From Deltaproteobacteria bacterium (GTDB taxonomy: Bacteria > Desulfobacterota > Binatia > Binatales > Binataceae), in NCBI GenBank assembly GCA_021799555.1, contig JAJZAG010000140.1, positions 1 through 9,232 of the forward strand: a DNA stretch of 9,232 bases, given 5' to 3'. A model generated the notes under the pieces. The model had not been told where the DNA came from. It ran no database searches and was given only the letters and a program-made list of their open reading frames with translations. Made by a program: the position numbers and the translations under genes. Below are positions 1-4,936 of the stretch, piece by piece (positions within the stretch are counted from its first letter, which is position 1; every line of letters begins with the position of its first letter).

Positions 1-1034
1 TCTTCTTCGGTCTCGTCTGATGCGGCTTGCGCGATCACGCCGCAACGCCTGAGCTTTGCGGCAAACGTCGTGCGCTTGAGGCCCAACAGCCGCGCGGCAG
101 CCTGTTTGTTACCGCCGGTCTGCTTTAACGCCTCGTTGATCAGTCTTCCTTCCAATTCCCGTACCAACGCCGGAAGGTTGACCCCTGCGCCCGCGAGCGA
201 GGCCGGAATCTCAGGCATCGCCGGACGCGGCTGCGAGACCATGTTTGGCGGCAAAATTTCGACCCCGATCTCCGGCCCGTCGCACAGTATCGCCAGCCGC
301 TCGACCAAATGTTCGAGCTCGCGCACGTTGCCGGGCCAATCGTAGGACCATAGATAGACCATCGCCTCGCGGCTGACCGCGAGTTCGCGCCGCGGATCGC
401 GTGCGCGGATACGGGTGAGAAAGTGCTCGATCAGAATCGGGATATCCGCCCGACGCTCGCGCAGCGGAGCGATCACGATCGGAACGACCTGCAGGCGATA
501 AAAGAGGTCTTCGCGGAACGCAGCGCGTCTAATCGCGTCGGTCAGATCGGAATTGCTTGCCGCGATCAGCCGCACGTCGATTTGCGTCCCGCGATCCGAC
601 CCGACCGGGCGCACCACGCCGTCCTCGAGCACGCGCAACAGCTTGGCCTGTAAAGCAATCGGCATCTCGCCGATCTCGTCAAGGAAGATCGTGCCGCCGT
701 TGGCGCTGGCGAAGAGTCCGGGACGCGAGCCCGCCGCGCCGGTAAAGGCGCCGCGTTCGTGCCCGAACATTTCGGATTCGAGCAGGTCGTGGGGTATCGC
801 TGCGCAATTCACCGGGACAAACGCGCGCGACCGGCGCCGCGAGCGGGCGTGAATCGCCTGCGCGACGACTTCCTTGCCGGTGCCGCTTTCGCCGGTGATC
901 AGCACGGTCGCGTCGGTCGGAGCGACGCGCTCGACGAGCGCGCGCAATTTGACGATCGTCGGATGAGATCCGATCAGAATATGTTCGAGCGCGGGCGGAT
1001 CGCCCTGCCCGATTATGTTGGCTCCCGATGCCAC
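1..1034 (-). CDS. Sigma-54-dependent transcriptional activator lacking a sensory domain (C-terminus cut by window edge)
   Basis: This is a bacterial enhancer-binding protein: an AAA+ ATPase that remodels sigma-54 RNA polymerase. From the GTG at 1034, 344 residues are visible. Walker A is GESGTGKE (48-55), the sigma-54-contacting loop GAFTGA is intact (95-100), and Walker B is GGTIFLDEIGEM (113-124). Arginine-finger and sensor II regions follow (FREDLFYRL at 173-181, WPGNVREL at 233-240). A Fis-type helix-turn-helix spans roughly 290-330 (GGNKQAAARLLGLKRTTF). The frame is still open at base 1, but the HTH is complete, so probably only a short tail is missing. The AAA+ domain starts within about 20 residues of the N-terminus, so there is no receiver, GAF or PAS domain, as in PspF. 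GTG 1034 is chosen because a GAAAGG-like ribosome site lies about 9 nt upstream; an in-frame GTG at 1082 would add 16 unremarkable residues. Targets are unknown. Confidence 0.93.
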   Translation of the reverse strand, partial: MASGANIIGQGDPPALEHILIGSHPTIVKLRALVERVAPTDATVLITGESGTGKEVVAQAIHARSRRRSRAFVPVNCAAIPHDLLESEMFGHERGAFTGAAGSRPGLFASANGGTIFLDEIGEMPIALQAKLLRVLEDGVVRPVGSDRGTQIDVRLIAASNSDLTDAIRRAAFREDLFYRLQVVPIVIAPLRERRADIPILIEHFLTRIRARDPRRELAVSREAMVYLWSYDWPGNVRELEHLVERLAILCDGPEIGVEILPPNMVSQPRPAMPEIPASLAGAGVNLPALVRELEGRLINEALKQTGGNKQAAARLLGLKRTTFAAKLRRCGVIAQAASDETEE

Positions 1035-1057
1035 CCTTATTTGCCTTTCGTGCGTCA

Positions 1058-1072
1058 GCGGTTGCCAACCGC
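1058..1072. promoter_or_regulatory. Short perfect inverted repeat upstream of the sigma-54 activator gene (possible operator)
   Basis: GCGGTTG-C-CAACCGC has 7-bp arms around a single central base. It lies 24-38 nt upstream of the GTG start of the activator gene, in the 134-nt gap after the PTPS gene. A protein-binding site, such as for autoregulation, or a small 6-bp hairpin in the leader are both possible. Nothing else in the gap (1035-1168) is recognisable; I found no convincing -35/-10 or -24/-12 promoter there. The functional role is inference. Confidence 0.3.
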
Positions 1073-1168
1073 GGGACCACACGCAAATTCTCTCACGGCG
1101 GGTTCTATGTAAACAAGTAGTTGATTAGGCCGGACGCCGGGACGGTACTTGGCACAGAGCGGGCGCGG

Positions 1169-1669
1169 CTAAGGGTTCGATATTTCCCGGCGGTAGATCG
1201 CGGCCTGTCCGGGGGCTTCCGCAACCGAGATTTCGAGCGCGCTTGCGTCCGCGAGCGCGCCGCGAGCCGCGAGAGCCCCGTGCAATTCGCGCCATATATA
1301 ACGCGCGATCTCTTCGGCCGAGCTATGCACGATCGGAGCAAGAAACACGTCGGCTTCGGGGAACGTGAAGACGTCGCGCTCGTAACAAACGCGAATCTGC
1401 CCGTCGGTGCTTCGCTCGATCTTCAGGCAGTCGCTGTCGGCCGGGATAATCGTGTGCTCGTCGAGCCGATCGAGGATTTCCTTGGTGAGCTTTTTGATCA
1501 ATCCAAAATCGATTACGTAGCCGGTTCCGGCCAGGCGCCCTTCCACGCGCACTCCGACCTGGTAGTTATGCCCGTGCAGCGGCTCGCGGAACCCGGGATA
1601 AGCGATAAAATGCGCCGCGGAGAACTTCAGGTTCTCTTTCGCTACGTGAATTGAGAACTCGCTCGCCAC
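1169..1669 (-). CDS. 6-pyruvoyl-tetrahydropterin synthase family protein with the PTPS-III-type ExxHGH signature
   Basis: This 166-residue protein belongs to the QueD/PTPS family of zinc enzymes acting on 7,8-dihydroneopterin triphosphate. Zinc ligands are visible as His20 (KFSAAHF) and His32/His34 (EPLHGHNYQV). Asp70/His72 (RLDEH) match the catalytic Asp-His region, and Glu near residue 151 (VAEAPG) matches the substrate-binding glutamate. QueD normally has CxxxHGH; here that cysteine position is Arg28, and Glu29 gives ExxHGH. That is the signature described for PTPS-III, which releases 6-hydroxymethyl-dihydropterin and can replace FolB in folate synthesis. A folate-bypass role is therefore more likely than queuosine synthesis, but it is inferred from motif alone. 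The open frame extends upstream to 1852, but that part overlaps the cyclotransferase-like gene and has no family similarity. The GTG at 1669 is chosen because it starts just before the conserved beta strand and lies 10 nt after that gene's stop. The two are likely one operon. Confidence 0.88.
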   Translation of the reverse strand: MASEFSIHVAKENLKFSAAHFIAYPGFREPLHGHNYQVGVRVEGRLAGTGYVIDFGLIKKLTKEILDRLDEHTIIPADSDCLKIERSTDGQIRVCYERDVFTFPEADVFLAPIVHSSAEEIARYIWRELHGALAARGALADASALEISVAEAPGQAAIYRREISNP

Positions 1670-1679
1670 GGTTTGATTC

Positions 1680-2594
1680 TTATCCGACGCGTGCGCCGTT
1701 GAGAAGCGCGGCGAGCGAAGGATCGGCGGCGCCGAATCTCTCGCGATAGCGCCGCGCGCTGAGCGAGGTCGCCGCGAGGAACCGGACGCCTTCGCCGCCC
1801 GCAGCCGCGCGCAAGCCTCGGCCAAGCTCGCGCGCCCAATCCGATTCCGCATCGAATTCGGCCATCAGATCGCCAACGGCGATTCCATGCAGTCCGCCCA
1901 GCAGGCATTCCGCGAAGTAGCCAATCTGCCCGGAACGATCGATCGCGGGCGACCTGAGCGCGAGTGCGGAGCCGAGCGAGTGGAGCCGTTCGATTCCAAA
2001 CTCGCGGCGGCGCGAAACGACCGACGGATCGCCGCTGCCCTCGAAGCCGGAACCGATCGCGGCGATTGCAACGCGCCCGTCCGAGACCGGCAGCGGGTGG
2101 AATACGTAGCCGGGTGAGGTGTAACCGATCATGTCGCGCAGCGCGCGCCGGTAGCCGAGCAAATCGAAACGTGTTTGCTCGGCGAGTCGGAGCAGATGCT
2201 CGCCAAGCGAAAGATGCGCGTCGTCGGCGGCGGCGAGAAGGCGTTCGAACGCGGCGGGATCATATTCCTCGCGGCGTGCGATCAGCGGCGCGGAGGCGCG
2301 ATCGAAGCTCAGCAGGAGCGCGCCAAGCTCTCCCGCTGCGCCGCCGGCATCGAGCCCGCTGCGCGCAGTGATTGGCGCGGCGCGATCGAGCGGTTCGATA
2401 TCCATCGCAAGGTAGCCGCCGTGGCTCGAGGGTTTGGCAAGCCCGCGCCGCGCGTTGGAAATTACCGCCGGCTCGGCGTCGACCGCGACCAGGCGGCTTT
2501 TTCCGCCGCGCCGCTCGGCCAGGAGCCCGTAACCCGACAGCAGAGAGCCGTAGCCGAGCACGAGGATGCGGGCATTGGGTTGCGAATTTTTCAC
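1680..2594 (-). CDS. Gamma-glutamylcyclotransferase-like (GGCT/AIG2-fold) protein
   Basis: This 304-residue protein starts at a GTG preceded by GGTGAT about 3 nt upstream; no good ATG is available. The N-terminus ILVLGYGSLLSGYGL (10-24) carries the Y-G-S-L loop that opens GGCT-fold proteins. It is followed by a basic strand (NARRGLAKPS, 47-56) and a turn with GGYLAMDIEP (59-68). ARREEYDP (106-113) resembles the ChaC/GGCT catalytic segment, with Glu109 or Glu110 as the candidate acid. These fit a cyclotransferase that cleaves gamma-glutamyl amines or peptides with release of 5-oxoproline. Residues from about 130 to 304 are a long extension I do not recognise, including a GIGSGFEGSGDPS-like stretch (AAIGSGFEGSGDPS), so the protein is about twice the usual family length. 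No signal peptide or membrane helix is seen, which suggests a cytoplasmic protein. The PTPS gene follows after 10 nt. The fold assignment is moderate and the substrate unknown. Confidence 0.7.
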   Translation of the reverse strand: MKNSQPNARILVLGYGSLLSGYGLLAERRGGKSRLVAVDAEPAVISNARRGLAKPSSHGGYLAMDIEPLDRAAPITARSGLDAGGAAGELGALLLSFDRASAPLIARREEYDPAAFERLLAAADDAHLSLGEHLLRLAEQTRFDLLGYRRALRDMIGYTSPGYVFHPLPVSDGRVAIAAIGSGFEGSGDPSVVSRRREFGIERLHSLGSALALRSPAIDRSGQIGYFAECLLGGLHGIAVGDLMAEFDAESDWARELGRGLRAAAGGEGVRFLAATSLSARRYRERFGAADPSLAALLNGARVG

Positions 2595-2712
2595 GCAATC
2601 ACCGCGCGCACGGCTACCGGCGGCCCTGGGAATATCCCCTGACGCGTGGTTTCAGATCTGATGAACCTTCTCAAGGGAACCGGCCAAGGTTGAACTTTAT
2701 TCCGGACCGCCC

Positions 2713-3480
2713 TCAGGTCGCCGAAGAGCCGCCGTCGACCATATAGACGCCGCCCGTGCAAAAGCTGCTCTGGTCTGATGCGAGGAAGAGCATCACGTCG
2801 GCGACTTCTTCGGGCTGTCCATATCGTCCCAGCGGGAGCGCGCTCTGGAATTGCTCTTTGGCTTGGCCGGAATGGCCCGGCGCCGACTGCTCTTCGATTG
2901 AGCGCATCATGCGCGTTTCAATGGGCGCGGGATTAACGGTGTTGACCCGGATCTTGAGCGGCGCGCACTCGAGCGCCGCCGTGCGCATCATCCCGATCAC
3001 GGCGTGCTTGCTCGTCACGTATGCCGACGCACCGGCATAACCGTGGATGCCGGCCGTCGATGAGGTAATTACGATGCTACCGCCGCCGCCTTTCGCCATT
3101 ACGGGAATCACGTGTTTCAGACCGAGCCATACGCCGCGAACGTTGACCGCGATGACGCGGTCGAAAACTTCGATCGGATATTCTGGAATTGGCTTGATGT
3201 TACCCTCTATGCCTGCGTTGGCGAGATAGATGTCGATTCGACCATAACGTTCGACCGCGGTCTGAACGTACCGCTGCGTGTCATCGTCGCTGGTCACATC
3301 GGCGCAGATCGAACTCGCGAACTTTTCCCCGATCGCATTGGCCGCGCTCGACACCGCGCGCTCGTCGATATCGACGAGTAACACCCGCGCTCCTTCAGCG
3401 ACAAATCGCTTCGCCGCGGCACGGCCGATACCCCCGGATCCTCCCGTGATTACGGCCACGCGGCCATCGAGCATTCCCAT
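2713..3480 (-). CDS. Short-chain dehydrogenase/reductase (classical SDR family)
   Basis: This complete 255-residue classical SDR is a cytoplasmic NAD(P)-dependent oxidoreductase. It has the Rossmann glycine motif TGGSGGIG (12-19), the NAG motif at 88-90, structural Asn113, and the catalytic Ser141, Tyr154 and Lys158 (SAYVTSK). Asp37 at the end of the second beta strand (LLVDID) favours NAD(H) over NADP(H). The loop after beta-6 reads NPAPIETRM rather than the more usual NPGPI/V. The C-terminus YMVDGGSSAT is typical. The ATG at 3480 is supported by a strong ribosome site (GAGGAGG, 3489-3495) 8 nt upstream; M3 is a less likely alternative. The closest functional classes by motif are 3-oxoacyl-ACP-reductase-like or sugar/alcohol dehydrogenases, but the substrate cannot be read from sequence. 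A 248-nt gap with an inverted repeat separates it from the upstream selenoprotein gene, so it may have its own promoter. The 118-nt gap downstream (2595-2712) shows no clear terminator. Confidence 0.95.
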   Translation of the reverse strand: MGMLDGRVAVITGGSGGIGRAAAKRFVAEGARVLLVDIDERAVSSAANAIGEKFASSICADVTSDDDTQRYVQTAVERYGRIDIYLANAGIEGNIKPIPEYPIEVFDRVIAVNVRGVWLGLKHVIPVMAKGGGGSIVITSSTAGIHGYAGASAYVTSKHAVIGMMRTAALECAPLKIRVNTVNPAPIETRMMRSIEEQSAPGHSGQAKEQFQSALPLGRYGQPEEVADVMLFLASDQSSFCTGGVYMVDGGSSAT

Positions 3481-3551
3481 CTGTGACGCCTCCTCGGCGC
3501 AACTCCCCGTCTAGTATTGTGTCCCATCAAAAGCTTCGCATCCAAAGCGTT

Positions 3552-3693
3552 TGTCATCATGAGCGAAGCGAAGGATCTCGCGGCCGCCGTCTTTGCGGCC
3601 GTGATGGATTTTCTCAAGCGACCCGGGCCGAATCACGCGGCAGAGAAATGCTGCGCGAGATCCTTCGCTGCGCAGACTCCGCTCAGGAGGACG
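3552..3693. repeat. Long imperfect inverted repeat (dispersed intergenic repeat type)
   Basis: The left arm at 3563-3582 (GCGAAGCGAAGGATCTCGCG) and the right arm at 3654-3673 (CGCGAGATCCTTCGCTGCGC) are complementary at 19 of 20 positions across a 71-nt centre. Partial complementarity extends outward: TCATCATGAGCG on the left and CGCTCAGGAGGAC on the right, after a 6-7-nt insertion. An inner hairpin lies at 3581-3601 (CGGCCGC, 7-nt loop, GCGGCCG). The GAGCGAAGCGAAGGATCT core resembles a repeat I recall from intergenic regions of several bacterial phyla. It fills most of the gap between the selenoprotein and SDR genes. A MITE/REP-like element is likely; it could also act as a transcript-stabilising or terminating structure. 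Other copies cannot be seen in this window. The small open frames crossing it on either strand look like products of the repeat, not genes. Confidence 0.75.
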
Positions 3694-3728
3694 GGCATAT
3701 TTGCTAAACTTATTTACGGGACACCACA

Positions 3729-4844
3729 CTAGATGTCTTCGACGGGCGGATAATATTTTTTGTCACCGAGTTCGTCCACGGCGTTCCAGAATTCCGGGCC
3801 GGACGCGCTGAGCGGATTAGTCGGATCCTTGAGCGACATCGCTTGCCGCTTGTAATTCCAACTCTCGGGGCGCAGTCGGCGCGCCGCGTCGAAGTACTTT
3901 TGCGCGGCTTCCGGAAATCCGCATTCATGCAGATACTCGCCGAGCCGGAAATTTGCGCTGGCGCGAACCTGATTGTCGTCGGGGGTATGCATCCGGCGCA
4001 GCACTTCGGCTTCTGCGAGCGCGAAGCGGCTCGCGGCGCCGTTCGCAACCCAGTCGCGGATCGCGTCCTGATAGGCGAGCCGCTTGGCCTGCATCTCTTT
4101 CATCGATTCTTCCGGCATCGTGAACGTCTTGCGATCGAGCGTGCGAAACGCGTCGGTCGCGCCCGCTGATTCGCTGGGGCGCACGATTCGCCCGCGTTCG
4201 TCGATCCATACGGCAGTCGGCACATTCACCATGTCGTAAAGTTCGGCGACGATGTGGCGCATATCGATCACGCACGGATAAGCCGGTTTGGCGGCCGCGA
4301 TCCAAGGTTCAGCCGCGACTTTCCCGGCGCTGTCGAACGCGACCGCAAACGGGACAAATCCCTTCGCTCCGAGTTCTTCGTACATCGCCTGCCACACGGG
4401 CAGGTCCATGCGGCAACCTCACCATGAAGCCCAGGAGACAAGCAGAACTTTCTTGCCGCGATATTCCGACAACGAATGCATCCGCCCCGCGACGTCGGGC
4501 AGCGAAAAATCCGGTGCTTCGAGGGATCTGAGCGTGCGTGCGCGCTCGGCCGCCGCCTCACCGACGCACCATGTTCGATGCTCCTCATCGGCGACGATCG
4601 GCTGCCCGAGAATCCCGGCGAGCGCGGCGAGATTGTAGCGGCCGCCGTGCGCGAATTCCGCCGCGCGCGCTGGAGGAACCGGGATGCAGACCGCACCCTT
4701 GCAGAAGCCTTCGGGCTTGAACGTCCATCCCGTCGCGCGTTCGAGGTCTTCGCCACGCAGCCATAGCTGTGCGCCGCGAACTTCGGCCGCGAGGCCCGGA
4801 ACGACGCGATCGCCGTAAATCAGATTAATTGAAATCTCCGCCAT
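3729..4844 (-). CDS. Putative selenocysteine-containing thioredoxin-fold (TlpA/ResA-like) redoxin with N-terminal domain and TPR-like tail; in-frame TGA at 4419-4421
   Basis: Read through TGA 4421-4419, this is one 371-residue frame with Sec at 142. Residues 1-105 form a small domain with Cys48, Cys53 and Cys93, faintly like the beta-rich N-terminal domain of copper amine oxidases. The redoxin domain is about 110-240: APDFSLPD (110-117), KKVLLVSWASW (131-141), U142-G-C144-R-M-D-L-P, and the cis-proline segment VNVPTAVWIDERG (P209). TlpA-type proteins read WASWCGPCRxELP, so the TGA replaces the first catalytic Cys, and the resolving Cys sits one residue closer (UxC). Residues about 296-337 are TPR-like. 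No signal peptide is visible, so it is probably cytoplasmic, acting as a thiol-disulfide reductase or peroxidase; the substrate is unknown. ATG 4844 follows GGGAG 8 nt upstream. A pseudogene or a sequencing error is the alternative, but the codon's position at the redox site and the hairpin after it argue against that. ATG 4409, just after the TGA, would start a protein missing half the redox centre. Confidence 0.87.
4388..4418 (-). promoter_or_regulatory. Candidate bacterial SECIS element
   Basis: In the mRNA, 14 nt follow the UGA (4418-4405). Then comes a stem CCUGCC (4404-4399), a 5-nt loop CGUGU (4398-4394) and GGCAGG (4393-4388), making 6 perfect G-C-rich pairs. A second helix, GCAU with AUGU, can form outside a small internal loop (GGA/CG). 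The loop G lies 21 nt after the UGA, inside the roughly 16-37 nt distance known for bacterial SECIS elements, and is followed by U as in the SelB-binding GU of fdhF. The element lies within the coding sequence, as bacterial SECIS elements do. SelB binding is inferred. Confidence 0.75.
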
Positions 4845-4854
4845 CTAGGGTTCT

Positions 4855-4877
4855 CCCGGGCTCGAGCGCGAGCCGGG
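4855..4877 (-). promoter_or_regulatory. Hairpin overlapping the Shine-Dalgarno of the selenoprotein gene
   Basis: On the transcribed strand, CCCGGCTCG (4877-4869), loop CGCT and CGAGCCCGGG (4864-4855) form a 9-bp stem with one bulged base. The last GGG of the stem is part of GGGAG, the ribosome site of the selenoprotein gene (ATG at 4844). It could therefore limit translation initiation. It has no following U-tract, so an intrinsic terminator for addA is unlikely, although a stem after addA that attenuates read-through cannot be excluded. Confidence 0.4.
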
Positions 4878-4936
4878 ACTATCCTAGCGCCGCGAAGGGC
4901 GCGGTCAAACGCCGCGCACGGGGCGCCGCGGCATGG

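Noticed and set aside
679..1086. A 135-residue minus-strand frame, very Arg-rich.
   Set aside because: It is the sigma-54 activator region read in the wrong phase; GESGTGKE and GAFTGA are in the other frame.
1149..1166. A sigma-54 promoter-like TTGGCAC with GC at -12 spacing on the plus strand.
   Set aside because: The -12 element lacks TT, and it points away from any gene on the plus strand.
1121..1654. A 177-residue plus-strand reading frame opposite the PTPS gene.
   Set aside because: It is antisense to a gene with clear family motifs and shows no recognisable motif; a GC-rich shadow frame.
1670..1852. N-terminal extension of the PTPS frame up to 1852.
   Set aside because: It lies inside the cyclotransferase-like gene, is low-complexity Arg/Ala-rich and is unlike any PTPS N-terminus; GTG 1669 fits the family start.
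2652..2694. AACCTT/AAGGTT arms between the SDR and cyclotransferase-like genes as a terminator.
   Set aside because: Only 6 weak pairs with a 16-nt loop and no T-tract; not enough to call.
3483..3732. Several 70-75-residue frames on both strands in the gap between the selenoprotein and SDR genes.
   Set aside because: They cross the inverted repeat, overlap each other on opposite strands and have no motifs or convincing ribosome sites.
4419..4844. A separate 141-residue protein ending at the TGA, followed by a separate 226-residue protein from the ATG at 4409.
   Set aside because: Both halves share one frame and together make one thioredoxin fold; splitting cuts the active site in two, and the second half lacks a ribosome site.
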